Source of the DNA: Microvirga arvi | Lineage (GTDB): Bacteria; Pseudomonadota; Alphaproteobacteria; Rhizobiales; Beijerinckiaceae | Assembly: GCF_016892765.1 (NCBI RefSeq) | Contig: NZ_JAFEMD010000052.1 | Span: forward strand, 1-35,010 | DNA: 35,010 bases | Reading direction: 5' to 3' | Part shown: positions 7,547-16,227 of the stretch, piece by piece | Layout: each line of letters begins with the position of its first letter | Position numbering within the stretch: position 1 is the first letter of the stretch | Notes under the pieces: generated by a model | Told to the model about the DNA's origin: nothing | Databases searched by the model: none | What the model saw: only the letters and a program-made list of their open reading frames with translations | Made by a program: the position numbers and the translations under genes

Positions 7547-8338
7547 TCAGCCATCCACTGGAAGGGGGGGCGAGTTCGTCGAGGCGTGCGTGCCGGCGAG
7601 ATGCCGCTGAAGGAAGGCGAGGGCCCTGCGGGTCGCATCCTCCTCCGCCGCGCCCCTGAAGCCGTGGCCCTGGCCGGGATAGACCTTGACCTCGTGCGGC
7701 ACATTCTGCCGGCGCAGCAGGGCTTCCACCGCATAGGCGTTCGCCACAGGCACGATGGGGTCGGCTGAACCGTGCAGCACCAGGGTCGGCGGCAGGCGCG
7801 AGGTGGTAGCAATGGCCCCCTGCGGCAGGGGACCGAAATAGTTCACCAGCGCCTTCACGCGCGGATCGGTGCTCGACACGGCAAGCCCCAGGGCCGCACC
7901 CAGGGAAATGCCCACGATGCCGATGCGGCCACGATCCGCACACGGATGATTCGCCGCGAAGGTCAGTGCATCCTGAACGGTGCTCATCCAGGGCATGAAG
8001 TTCTGGAACAGGGTGCTGAACGAAGCCCGCTTCTCGCCTGTACGGTCGAGATAATGCACGAGGTGAACCTGATACCCGGCTGCCGCCACATGGCGTGCCG
8101 CTTCACGGTACTGGCTGTTATAGCTCAAGCCATCGGCGCCGTGCAGCATGAGAAGCGCTGGAGAGGGCGAGGTGCCGGATCCTTGGAAGGTTTCGACGGC
8201 AATGGCCTTGCCGCCGCTCTTGAACGAGTTGCGCTGAGCGTTGACGGGCATCGAGATGGACTTGTCCTGTTGAGCCTGGGCGGTGGAAGAGGCAGCAAGA
8301 GCGGCCCCGATCAGAAGATAGCGTCTGGTGATCGACAT
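7547..8338 (-). CDS. Exported dienelactone hydrolase-type alpha/beta hydrolase
   Basis: A 263-residue alpha/beta hydrolase of the dienelactone hydrolase class with an N-terminal export signal. MSITRRYLLIGAALAASSTAQAQ has a twin arginine and a hydrophobic core and may be Tat- or Sec-dependent. The start at 8338 is chosen over an upstream ATG at 8416 because the signal peptide begins there. The triad is visible: Ser145 in GISLG, Asp193 in GSADPIVP, His225 in GQGHGF. The nucleophile is serine, not the cysteine of classical dienelactone hydrolases, so esterase or acyl-hydrolase activity on an unknown substrate is more likely. It is divergent from the PerM-like gene, with a gap of about 136 nt where I see no clear promoter boxes. 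Confidence 0.82.
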   Translation of the reverse strand: MSITRRYLLIGAALAASSTAQAQQDKSISMPVNAQRNSFKSGGKAIAVETFQGSGTSPSPALLMLHGADGLSYNSQYREAARHVAAAGYQVHLVHYLDRTGEKRASFSTLFQNFMPWMSTVQDALTFAANHPCADRGRIGIVGISLGAALGLAVSSTDPRVKALVNYFGPLPQGAIATTSRLPPTLVLHGSADPIVPVANAYAVEALLRRQNVPHEVKVYPGQGHGFRGAAEEDATRRALAFLQRHLAGTHASTNSPPLPVDG

Positions 8339-8474
8339 GAGGTTATGAGAGCGCGGGGCAGGAAACCCGGGATGCCATTGAGATGGGATCCGATACCCAT
8401 GGCTCACAGATGGCAAAAGGTCCCAGCGTTTTGAACGGACAAGCTTTCAGCCACGCTTAAGGATCGTTTCAGGC

Positions 8475-10550
8475 TTGAGCACGTTGTTTGCAGGCCAGCG
8501 AGATCGCCTCGCGGCCTTGCAGAGAGACCGAATGCGCCCCGCACCTGCTCCCGTGCCCCCTCCGGAGACGGAGATCGAACCGCCCGGCGTTCCGGGGCTT
8601 TCCGGTCTGCTGACCCTGGCCGTGGGCGTTGTCGTGCTGGCCGCGCTCTATGTGGGGCGGGAGGTATTCCTGCCGGTCGTGCTTGCCATCCTTCTGGCCT
8701 TTGTGCTCGCCCCCTTCGTCGAACTGCTGCGCCGGGGGCGCCTGAGCCGTGTGCCCGCCGTCATTATTGCCGTGCTGGTCGCCTTGGGGATCATCGTGTC
8801 CCTGGCCACCGTCATCGGCTTCCAGGTGGCGGGTCTGGCATCCGATCTGCCGCGCTATCAGAGCACCATCGAAACCAAGATCGGCCACCTGCGCGAGGGT
8901 TCGCTCGGCAAGCTGCCCGCACTCCTGAAGGATTTCGGCCGCCGCTTCGACAAGGCCGTCGCGGAGCCGCCGCCGGAACAGCAGGCGCCGGCGTCTCCCA
9001 GTACGGCCACGCCTCCGCCCCCTGAGGAGCCGAGGCCTCTTCCGGTGGAGGTTCACGAGCCGGATCCGACGCCGGCTCAGGTCGCCCGGAATGTACTCTT
9101 GCCGCTGCTCGAGCCGCTGGCCACCATGGGCATCGTTTTTGTCGTGCTGGTCTTCATCCTCATGCAGCGGGAAGATCTGCGCGACCGCATGATCCGCCTG
9201 TTCGGAGCCAGCGATCTGCATCGCGCCACCGCCGCCATGGACGATGCCGCACGGCGTCTCAGCCGGTACTTCCTGACCCAGCTGGCTCTCAACGCGTCCT
9301 TCGGTGTCGTGGCCTCTGTCGGTCTCTGGCTGATCGGGGTGCCGAGCCCGATCCTGTGGGGCGTCTTTGCAGCCTTGCTGCGCTTTGTCCCCTATATCGG
9401 CTCCTTTCTCGCTGCCTTGCCGCCGATTCTGCTTGCTGCCTCCGTCGATCCCGGCTGGTCCATGGCTCTCATGACGCTTGCGCTCTACGCGATCGGCGAA
9501 CCCTTGATGGGTCATGTGATCGAGCCCATCGTCTATGGGCAGAGCACGGGCCTCTCGCCCTTCTCCGTCGTCATTTCGGCCATCTTCTGGACCTGGATCT
9601 GGGGACCGGTCGGCCTGCTCATTGCAACACCCCTGACGCTCTGCCTCGTCGTGCTGGGCCGGCATGTGGAGCGGCTGGAATTCCTCGACGTGCTTCTCGG
9701 CGACCGGCCCGCCCTGACGCCGGACGAGAATCTCTATCAGCGCATGCTCGCGGGCGATCCGGACGAGGCGCTCGAATCGGCCGAACTCCTCCTCAAGGAA
9801 CGTTCCCTGACTTCGTACTACGATGAGGTCGCCCTGAGAGGGCTTCAACTCGCGGCCAACGATGCGACGCGCGGCGTCCTCACCCATCGCCAGCTCGATC
9901 AGGTCAAGGATGTCATCCGGGCCCTGGTGCAGGATCTGGGCGGGCACGACGATGTGGAACCCGAGCCGCAGAAGACCAGGGACGATCCGGTTGCGGCTCC
10001 CGCGAGCGAGAAGCCTGCCAACAAGGAACCGGCGGTGCCCGAGGCTCTGCCCGAGGAGAGCCGGATTCCGGAGGTCTGGCGCGTAGATGGCGCCATCCTA
10101 TGCATTGCAGGCCGCGGCCCCCTCGACGAAGCGGCCTCCGAGATGCTGGCGCAGCTCCTGAGCAAGCACGGGCTCGGCACCCGCGTGGTGCCGCACGAAG
10201 CGGTGTCACGCCGGCAGATCTTCAACCTGGACATGACCGGCGTCCAGATGGTGTGCATCAGCTATCTCGAGATCAGCGGCACGCCGGCCCATCTGCGCTA
10301 TCTGCTGCGGCGGCTGAAGCAGAAGGCGAAGGCTCCGACTCTGGTCGGCCTCTGGCCTGCGGAGGACGCAGTGCTGAAGAGCGAGACGATGCGCGCCACG
10401 CTCGGCGCCAACTACTACGTCTCGTCCCTGCGTGAGGCAGTGGTGCAATGCCTGAAGGTGGCGACCGATGAGGAGAAGCTGCCGGAGCCGGCCAATTCGC
10501 CGGGGGCCGATGAGGCAACAGCAGCCAAGCGACTGCCGTTGCCCGCATGA
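8475..10550 (+). CDS. AI-2E/PerM-family transporter with long cytosolic C-terminal domain
   Basis: A PerM/TqsA-like (AI-2E transporter family) inner-membrane protein of up to 691 residues. The membrane part is about residues 40-400, with helices near 43-60, 65-83, 94-115, 213-230, 265-290, 294-320, 328-345 and 365-395. A Pro-rich loop interrupts it at about 164-200, and the family motif region GEPLMGHVIEPIVYG is at 341-355. Typical members have about 350 residues. Here a 290-residue cytosolic tail follows: a helical part at 400-490, an acidic Pro/Glu linker, and an alpha/beta segment at about 535-665 (AILCIAGRGPLDEAASEMLAQ) that looks Rossmann/flavodoxin-like. The frame opens at TTG 8475; the first ATG is codon 20 (8532), and either may be the start. 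The transported substrate is unknown. It ends 4 nt from the convergent dppF. Confidence 0.82.
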   Translation: MSTLFAGQRDRLAALQRDRMRPAPAPVPPPETEIEPPGVPGLSGLLTLAVGVVVLAALYVGREVFLPVVLAILLAFVLAPFVELLRRGRLSRVPAVIIAVLVALGIIVSLATVIGFQVAGLASDLPRYQSTIETKIGHLREGSLGKLPALLKDFGRRFDKAVAEPPPEQQAPASPSTATPPPPEEPRPLPVEVHEPDPTPAQVARNVLLPLLEPLATMGIVFVVLVFILMQREDLRDRMIRLFGASDLHRATAAMDDAARRLSRYFLTQLALNASFGVVASVGLWLIGVPSPILWGVFAALLRFVPYIGSFLAALPPILLAASVDPGWSMALMTLALYAIGEPLMGHVIEPIVYGQSTGLSPFSVVISAIFWTWIWGPVGLLIATPLTLCLVVLGRHVERLEFLDVLLGDRPALTPDENLYQRMLAGDPDEALESAELLLKERSLTSYYDEVALRGLQLAANDATRGVLTHRQLDQVKDVIRALVQDLGGHDDVEPEPQKTRDDPVAAPASEKPANKEPAVPEALPEESRIPEVWRVDGAILCIAGRGPLDEAASEMLAQLLSKHGLGTRVVPHEAVSRRQIFNLDMTGVQMVCISYLEISGTPAHLRYLLRRLKQKAKAPTLVGLWPAEDAVLKSETMRATLGANYYVSSLREAVVQCLKVATDEEKLPEPANSPGADEATAAKRLPLPA

Positions 10551-10554
10551 TAGT

Positions 10555-11538
10555 TCAAGCCGCTGCTTCCTCCAGGAAGTTCTCGGCGTAGTGGCAGGCA
10601 ACCTTCCGACCATCAAGTTCCCGCAATGCCGGGCGCTCGACCTTGCAGCGCTCCGTCACATAGGGGCAGCGTGTCGAAAACACGCAGCCCTTCGGCGGGT
10701 TGAGCGGCGAGGGGAGCTCGCCTTTCAGCACGATGCGCTTGCGCTTCACGCCGGTGATACCGGGCGTGGAGGAGAGAAGCGCCTGCGTGTAGGGATGCAG
10801 GGGCTGCGCGTAAATCTTCTCCTTCGGTCCGTGCTCGACCGCATGGCCCAGATACATGACGAGCACGTCATGGGCGATGTGCCGGACGACGCCGAGGTCG
10901 TGCGAGATGAAGAGATAGGCAAGCCCCATCTCTTCCTGCAGGTCGGCGAGAAGGTTGAGCACCTGCGCCTGGATCGACACGTCGAGGGCCGAGACCGGCT
11001 CGTCCGCCACCACGAGCTTCGGCGAGAGCATGAGCGCACGGGCGATCGCGATGCGCTGGCGCTGGCCGCCGGAGAACATGTGCGGATAGCGGTTGTAGTG
11101 CTCAGGCCTGAGGCCCACCTTTGCCATCATGGACCGAGCACGCTCAGTGCGCTCTGCGGCTGGAAGCTTGGTGTTGATGGCCAGCGGCTCTTCCAGGATC
11201 GTGCCCACTTTCTTGCGCGGGTTGAGCGAACCGTAGGGATTCTGGAAGACGAACTGCACCATGCGGCGCAGATCCTTGGCATAGTTTGCCGGCGGATTGA
11301 CCGCATCGATGCCGTCGAGGGTGAGCTGACCCTCCGTTGGCTTCTCAATGAGCGTCACCATGCGGGCGAGCGTGGACTTGCCGCAGCCCGATTCGCCCAC
11401 GACCGCAAGGGTCTTGCCGGGTTCGATGGCGAAGGAAATGCCGCCAACGGCTTGCAGGTTGGCCGGCTCCTTGAACAGGCCGCGCTTGATCTTATAGACC
11501 TGCTTCAGGCCCTTGGCTTCGACAACGGGAGCCTTCAC
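10555..11538 (-). CDS. dppF: Dipeptide ABC transporter ATP-binding protein DppF
   Basis: A 327-residue ATPase, one of the two nucleotide-binding subunits of a Dpp/Opp importer at the inner membrane. Walker A GESGCGKS is at 48-55, the Q-loop is FQNPYGSLNPR, the signature FSGGQRQR is at 155-162 and Walker B LVVADEP at 175-181. The C-terminal oligopeptide-ABC extension has the cysteine cluster CVFSTRCPYVTERC, followed by another Cys near the end. The start is GTG and overlaps the dppD stop by 4 nt (GTGA), indicating translational coupling. It is the last gene of the dppABCDF set. Its stop lies 4 nt from the stop of the convergent PerM-like gene, with no terminator between. Confidence 0.93.
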   Translation of the reverse strand: MKAPVVEAKGLKQVYKIKRGLFKEPANLQAVGGISFAIEPGKTLAVVGESGCGKSTLARMVTLIEKPTEGQLTLDGIDAVNPPANYAKDLRRMVQFVFQNPYGSLNPRKKVGTILEEPLAINTKLPAAERTERARSMMAKVGLRPEHYNRYPHMFSGGQRQRIAIARALMLSPKLVVADEPVSALDVSIQAQVLNLLADLQEEMGLAYLFISHDLGVVRHIAHDVLVMYLGHAVEHGPKEKIYAQPLHPYTQALLSSTPGITGVKRKRIVLKGELPSPLNPPKGCVFSTRCPYVTERCKVERPALRELDGRKVACHYAENFLEEAAA

Positions 11539-12551
11539 GACGCAGCCTCCGTCCCAACGGGATGATCATGCTGAATTTCGGCGTTCCGATTCGGGTCGCC
11601 GAGGGGATAATGGCAGCGGATGTGTCCGCCGGCCCAGGGGCGCAGGTCAGGGCGAACATGGCGCGAATGCTCCGTGGCATAGGCACAGCGCGGGCTGAAC
11701 AGGCAGCCCTTCGGACGATCGTAGAGACCCGGCACCACGCCGGGGATCGTCGCAAGACGGCCGCCTTCGCTGCGCTCAGGCAGGGCTGCAAGCAGCGCCG
11801 CCGTGTAGGGATGCTGCGGCGAAGCGAAGAGGTCGTCGGCGGAGCGCTCCTCCATGATCTGCCCCGCATACATCACCATCACGCGCTTTGCTGTGTCGGC
11901 CACCACGCCCATGTTGTGGGTGATCATGACGAGACCCATCCTGCGCTCCTTCTGGAGCGTCATGAGAAGATCGAGGATCTGCGCCTGGATCGTCACGTCG
12001 AGAGCGGTGGTCGGCTCGTCGGCGATGAGCAGCTTGGGATTACAGGCAATCGCCATGGCGATCATCACGCGCTGGTTCATGCCGCCGGAGAGCTGGTGCG
12101 GGTAGGCGGAAAGCCGGCTTTCCGGAGACGGAATGCCCACCTGACCGAGAAGTTCGACGGCCCGGCGCTCAGCCGCCTTGCGGTCCATACCCTCGTGCAG
12201 GCGCAGGGTCTCGGTAAGCTGGAACCCGACCGTGAAGGACGGGTTCAGGCTGGTTGTCGGCTCCTGGAAGATCATCGCGACGTCTTTGCCGGTGAGCTTG
12301 CGCCGATCCTTGTCGGAGATCGTCAGGAGATCGCGGCCGTTGAAGGAGAGCTTGTCCGCTCTCACGCGGCCGGGGAAGGGGATGAGGCCCATGAGGGCCA
12401 GCATCGTGACGCTTTTGCCGGAGCCGGATTCACCTACGACGCCGAGAACTTCGCCCTCTTCGAGCCTGAGGCTCACGCCATCGACGGCCCGCATGATGCC
12501 GCCTTGGGTCGGGAATTCGACCGATAGATTTTCAATTTCAACGAGGGCCAT
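11535..12551 (-). CDS. dppD: Dipeptide ABC transporter ATP-binding protein DppD
   Basis: A 338-residue ATPase partner of DppF. Walker A GESGSGKS is at 40-47, the Q-loop is FQEPTTSLNPSF, the signature LSGGMNQR at 154-161 and Walker B LLIADEPT at 174-181. The C-terminal CLFSPRC motif is characteristic of peptide-importer ATPases. It begins 2 nt after the dppC stop and overlaps dppF by 4 nt, so the two ATPases should be made in equal amounts. The two-ATPase arrangement and the following DppF identify a peptide (Dpp/Opp) rather than nickel or sugar importer, although nickel-type Nik transporters share the architecture. Confidence 0.93.
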   Translation of the reverse strand: MALVEIENLSVEFPTQGGIMRAVDGVSLRLEEGEVLGVVGESGSGKSVTMLALMGLIPFPGRVRADKLSFNGRDLLTISDKDRRKLTGKDVAMIFQEPTTSLNPSFTVGFQLTETLRLHEGMDRKAAERRAVELLGQVGIPSPESRLSAYPHQLSGGMNQRVMIAMAIACNPKLLIADEPTTALDVTIQAQILDLLMTLQKERRMGLVMITHNMGVVADTAKRVMVMYAGQIMEERSADDLFASPQHPYTAALLAALPERSEGGRLATIPGVVPGLYDRPKGCLFSPRCAYATEHSRHVRPDLRPWAGGHIRCHYPLGDPNRNAEIQHDHPVGTEAAS

Positions 12552-12553
12552 GA

Positions 12554-13465
12554 TCAGCGCTTCAGTTTGGGATCGAAGGCATCGCGCAGTCCGTCACCCA
12601 GAAGATTGAAGGCAAGCACCGTGATGAGGATGGCAAGACCGGGGAAGGTCACAACCCACCAGGCGCGGAGCACGAATTCGCGGGCGTCAGCTAGCATGGT
12701 GCCCCATTCCGGCGAGGGCGGCTGCGCACCGAGGCCGAGAAAGCCAAGCGCCGCCGCATCCAGGATCGCGGTCGAGATGCCCAGCGACGCCTGTACGATC
12801 AGGGGCGCGGTGCAGTTCGGCAGCACCTCCCTGAACATCAGGCGCAGGGTACCGGCGCCGCTCACGCGGGCAGCGGTGACGTAGTCTTTCGATGTCTCGC
12901 TGATCACCGCCGCGCGGGCAAGGCGCACGTAATGCGGCATGATGATGAGAGCGACCGCCAGCATGGAATTCATCAGGCCAGGACCGAGGATGGCCACGAT
13001 CACGATGGCGAGGAGCAGGCTCGGTAGGGTCAGGATCACGTCCATGAGCCGCATGATGAAGATCTCGATGATGCCACGGAAGAAACCCGAGACAAGGCCG
13101 AGCACGGTGCCGACCATGATCGAGATCGCTACCACCATGATGCCGATGAGAAGCGACAGGCGCGCGCCGTAGATCAGGCGCGAGAGGATGTCACGGCCGA
13201 TCGGGTCGGTGCCCAGCGGATAGGTGAAGCTGCCTCCCTCCTGCCAGAAGGGCGGCTTCAGGGCGATCGTGGTATCGGTGAGATAAGGCGAGTGCGGCGC
13301 CAGCACATCCGCAAGAAGCGCCACCAGCACGACGGCGACGATGACGACGAGACCGGCGACGGCGCCGTGATTGGCGCTGAAGTAGCCCCAGAATTCGCGC
13401 AGGGGATGAGGCGGCGTTGCCGTCGGCGCGGCGACGGCCGGAGCGTCCATGGTTTCAGCGGTCAT
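12554..13465 (-). CDS. dppC: Dipeptide ABC transporter permease DppC
   Basis: A 303-residue inner-membrane permease of the DppC/OppC class. After a cytosolic N-terminal stretch (residues 1-35) come a first helix at about 36-56 (AGLVVIVAVVLVALLADVLAP), a periplasmic loop with PLGTDPIGRDILSRLIYGAR (family hallmark), and then five more helices. The EAA-type cytosolic loop that contacts the ATPases is around TSKDYVTAARVSGAG. It overlaps dppB by 4 nt (ATGA) and is followed by dppD after 2 nt. It forms the heterodimeric channel with DppB. Confidence 0.93.
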   Translation of the reverse strand: MTAETMDAPAVAAPTATPPHPLREFWGYFSANHGAVAGLVVIVAVVLVALLADVLAPHSPYLTDTTIALKPPFWQEGGSFTYPLGTDPIGRDILSRLIYGARLSLLIGIMVVAISIMVGTVLGLVSGFFRGIIEIFIMRLMDVILTLPSLLLAIVIVAILGPGLMNSMLAVALIIMPHYVRLARAAVISETSKDYVTAARVSGAGTLRLMFREVLPNCTAPLIVQASLGISTAILDAAALGFLGLGAQPPSPEWGTMLADAREFVLRAWWVVTFPGLAILITVLAFNLLGDGLRDAFDPKLKR

Positions 13466-14475
13466 CGGGTGTGCCTGATGCGAGGGTTGATGAGGCCGTA
13501 AGCCAGATCAACCAGAAGGTTGACCGTCATGACGACGATGCCGAGCAGGAGCACGCCGCCCTGGAGCACCGGATAATCGCGCCGGAAGATGGCTTCAATG
13601 AGCCACTTGCCGACGCCCGGCCAGGAAAAGATCGTTTCTGTGAGAATGGCCCCGGTGAAGAGCACGCCGACCTGCAGACCGATGACGGTCACAACCGGGA
13701 TGAGCGCATTGCGCAGGGCATGCAGGGCGATGATCCGAAAGCGAGAGAGCCCCTTGGCCTTGGCGGTGCGGATGTAATCCTCACCTAAGACTTCGAGCAT
13801 CGCCGAGCGGGTCATGCGGGCAATGACAGCCAGCGGCACCGTACCAAGCACGATTGTCGGCAGGATCAGGTGTGCGAGCGCGGAGCGGAAGGCCCCTTCG
13901 TCTTCGGAGAAGAAGAGAGAGTCGATGAGCAGGAAGCCGGTGACCGGCTCGATGTAGTAGAGGACGTCGATACGGCCCGACACGGGCGTCAAGTCGAACT
14001 GCACGGAGAACAGCAGGATGAGGATGAGGCCCCACCAGAAGATCGGCATGGAATAGCCGGCCAGCGAAATGCCCATCACGCCGTGATCGAAGATCGAATT
14101 TCGTCGCACCGCCGCTAGGATCCCCGCGGGAAGGCCAATCACCAGCGCGAAAAGGATGGCGCACACGGCAAGCTCGATCGTTGCCGGAAACAAGGCAAGG
14201 AACTCATCAAGCACCGGCGCCTGAGTGATGACGGACTTGCTGAGATCGCCTTGCAGCACGCGGGCGATGTAGATGCCGTATTGCACCAGGATCGGTCGAT
14301 CAAAGCCGTACTCCTTGCGGAGGAGTTCATGCCGCGCGGGATCGATCCCGCGCTCGCCGGCCATGGTCTCGATGGGGTCACCCGGAACGAGGCGGATTAG
14401 GAAGAAGGTCAGCAGGGTGATCCCGATGAAGGTCGGGATGATAAGGCTGACGCGGGTGAGAATAAAGCGGAGCAT
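13462..14475 (-). CDS. dppB: Dipeptide ABC transporter permease DppB
   Basis: An inner-membrane permease of about 337 residues of the DppB/OppB class. It has a first helix at about residues 8-30, the LVPGDPIETMAGERG family motif just after it, and five further helices. The EAA loop is around GEDYIRTAKAKGLS, and the C-terminal GVLFTGAILTETIFSWPGVG segment is conserved. The ATG at 14475 is preferred; a TTG two codons upstream is also in frame. No strong Shine-Dalgarno is visible. It is separated from dppA by about 80 nt containing an intrinsic terminator, so it is probably translated from read-through transcripts at a lower level than dppA. Confidence 0.92.
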   Translation of the reverse strand: MLRFILTRVSLIIPTFIGITLLTFFLIRLVPGDPIETMAGERGIDPARHELLRKEYGFDRPILVQYGIYIARVLQGDLSKSVITQAPVLDEFLALFPATIELAVCAILFALVIGLPAGILAAVRRNSIFDHGVMGISLAGYSMPIFWWGLILILLFSVQFDLTPVSGRIDVLYYIEPVTGFLLIDSLFFSEDEGAFRSALAHLILPTIVLGTVPLAVIARMTRSAMLEVLGEDYIRTAKAKGLSRFRIIALHALRNALIPVVTVIGLQVGVLFTGAILTETIFSWPGVGKWLIEAIFRRDYPVLQGGVLLLGIVVMTVNLLVDLAYGLINPRIRHTR

Positions 14476-14506
14476 CGCCAACTACAGTATAGGCGCCATA
14501 AGGCAG

Positions 14507-14535
14507 AAAAAGCGGAGCAGCCGAAGCTGCCCCGC
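14507..14535 (-). terminator. Intrinsic terminator/attenuator between dppA and dppB
   Basis: On the minus strand: GCGGGGCAGC, tetraloop TTCG, GCTGCTCCGC, then TTTTT. The 10-bp stem has a single G-U wobble and a very stable UUCG loop, immediately followed by a U-tract. It starts 21 nt after the dppA stop and ends before dppB. It is expected to terminate most dppA transcripts or protect their 3' end, giving excess binding protein over the membrane complex. Confidence 0.85.
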
Positions 14536-14556
14536 CGTCTTTTCAGGGTCGCAGGC

Positions 14557-16149
14557 TTACTTGCCCTTGATGTCTACGCCGTAGAAGGTGTGGCGTCCGA
14601 AGGGCGAAAGCTTGAAGTCCACGACTTCCTTGCGAACCGGCTTCAGCTGCACCGCATGGGCGATGGTGAACCAGGGAGCCTGCTCCTTGAAGATCACCTG
14701 AGCCTGCTTGTAGAGCTCCGTGCGCTGCTTCTGGTCTGTCGTGACCTTGGCCTTCACCACGAGATCGTCGAAGGGCTTATGGCACCACTTGGCGGTGTTG
14801 CCGCCGCTCTTTGCCGCATCGCAGCCGAGCAGGGTGTGCAGGAAGTTGTCCGGATCGCCGTTGTCACCCGTCCAGCCGATCATGCCCGTCTGGTGCTCGC
14901 CCGCCTGCAGACGCTTGCGGTACTCGCCCCACTCGAAGCTCTTGATCTCGGCCTTCACGCCGATCTTGGCGAGATCAGCCTGCATCAGCTCGGCGATGCG
15001 TTTGGCATTCGGGTTGTAGGGACGCTGCACCGGCATCGCCCAGATGTCCGTCTCAAGGTTCGAAACGCCGGCCTCGGCCAGAAGCTTCTTGGCGGCTTCG
15101 GGGTTGTACGCGTCGTCCTTGACCGTCTCGTTGTACGACCACATGGACGGCGGGATCGGGTTCGTCGCGGCGACGCCGGTTGAGAGGTAGACCGAGTCGA
15201 TGATGGCCTTCTTGTTGATGGCCATGTTGAAGGCCTTGCGGACGCGGACGTCGTCAAAGGGCTTCTTGGTGGTGTTGTAGGCGAGGTAACCGACGTTGAG
15301 GCCCGCCTGCTCCATAATGGTGACGTTCGGGTCCTTCTTCATGGCGTCCAGGTCAGCCGGGTTCGGATAAGGCATGACATGGCACTCGCCCTTCTGGAGC
15401 TTGGCCCAACGCACCGACGGATCCGGCGTGATCGAGAAGACGAGGTCATCGATCTTAGCCTTGCCGCCGTAATACTGGTCGAAAGCCTTGAAGCGGACCA
15501 CCGCGTCCTTCTGATATTGGAGGAGGTAGAACGGACCTGTGCCGATCGGCTCTTGGTCAACCTTCTCCGGGCTGCCCGCCTTCAGCATGGCATCGGCATA
15601 TTCCTTGGACTGGATCGCGGCCCATTCCATGGCCAGATCCGACAGGAACGGCGCCTCGGGCTGGTTGAGCGTGATCTTCAGGGTGTAGTCGTCCACCTTC
15701 TCTATCGACTTGAGCAGCTTGGGCATGCCCATATCGTCGAAATAGGTGTGGTTGGAGCTCGTCACCTTGAAGAAGGGATGCTCCTGCTTCCACTGGCGCT
15801 CCAGCGTGAAGATGATGTCGTCCGCATTCATGTCGCGGGTCGGCTTGAAGTTCTTGTTGGAATGCCACTTCACGCCCTTGCGGAGGTTGAAGGTATATAC
15901 GAGCCCGTCCGGAGAGACGGTCCACTTCTCTGCAAGGCCAGGGACGACCTGCGTCCCGCCGCGCTCAAAGTCGACGACGCGGCTATAGATCTGGCCAGTG
16001 ACGTCGAAGGTGGTGCCGGTGGTGTTGATGCCGGCGAAGAAGTTTTCGGGGCTGCCTTCGGAGCAGTAGACGAGGGTCTTGGCGGCCAGGGGAGCGGCGG
16101 CCAGGAAGGCCGGAACGCAGATGGCTGCGAAAAGGGCTGATTTTTTCAT
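14557..16149 (-). CDS. dppA: Dipeptide ABC transporter substrate-binding protein DppA
   Basis: A 530-residue periplasmic solute-binding protein of family SBP_bac_5 (DppA/OppA class). The signal peptide is at about residues 1-23 (MKKSALFAAICVPAFLAAA). Conserved family segments are LVYCSEGSPENFF near the mature start, FNLRKGVKWHSN, and the late VRVRKAFNMAINKKAI. CHVMPYPNPADLDAMK and FLHTLLGCDA are DppA-like. It captures di- or short peptides and docks on DppBC. An AAAGG lies just before the ATG, and a TTGACA-type promoter lies about 50-80 nt upstream. It is the first gene of the dpp set and is separated from the rest by a terminator. Dipeptide specificity is inferred from family resemblance; ligands such as haem precursors or other peptides are also possible. 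Confidence 0.93.
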   Translation of the reverse strand: MKKSALFAAICVPAFLAAAPLAAKTLVYCSEGSPENFFAGINTTGTTFDVTGQIYSRVVDFERGGTQVVPGLAEKWTVSPDGLVYTFNLRKGVKWHSNKNFKPTRDMNADDIIFTLERQWKQEHPFFKVTSSNHTYFDDMGMPKLLKSIEKVDDYTLKITLNQPEAPFLSDLAMEWAAIQSKEYADAMLKAGSPEKVDQEPIGTGPFYLLQYQKDAVVRFKAFDQYYGGKAKIDDLVFSITPDPSVRWAKLQKGECHVMPYPNPADLDAMKKDPNVTIMEQAGLNVGYLAYNTTKKPFDDVRVRKAFNMAINKKAIIDSVYLSTGVAATNPIPPSMWSYNETVKDDAYNPEAAKKLLAEAGVSNLETDIWAMPVQRPYNPNAKRIAELMQADLAKIGVKAEIKSFEWGEYRKRLQAGEHQTGMIGWTGDNGDPDNFLHTLLGCDAAKSGGNTAKWCHKPFDDLVVKAKVTTDQKQRTELYKQAQVIFKEQAPWFTIAHAVQLKPVRKEVVDFKLSPFGRHTFYGVDIKGK

Positions 16150-16197
16150 TACCTTTGGTCCTCTGAGACGGCTCTACTCATGGCCGTTCTGTGACGG

Positions 16198-16227
16198 AGT
16201 TAAGGTGCGAAGCCCCGATATTGTCAA
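16198..16227 (-). promoter_or_regulatory. Putative sigma-70-type promoter of dppA
   Basis: On the minus strand: a perfect -35 TTGACA (complement of 16222-16227), an 18-nt spacer and a weaker -10 TTAACT (16198-16203). It is preceded by an A/T-rich stretch (about 16240-16270) unlike the surrounding high-G+C DNA, which could act as an UP element. It is placed about 49 nt before the dppA start codon. Confidence 0.4.

Noticed and set aside
8469..9947. Open frame of 492 codons on the minus strand
   Set aside because: It is antisense to the PerM-like gene. The composition (His/Gly/Asp/Gln-rich, no domain) is typical of a shadow frame.
5438..16149. A single dipeptide-metabolism operon joining dcp and dpp
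   Set aside because: The PerM-like gene on the opposite strand separates them, so a shared function is possible but a shared transcript is not.
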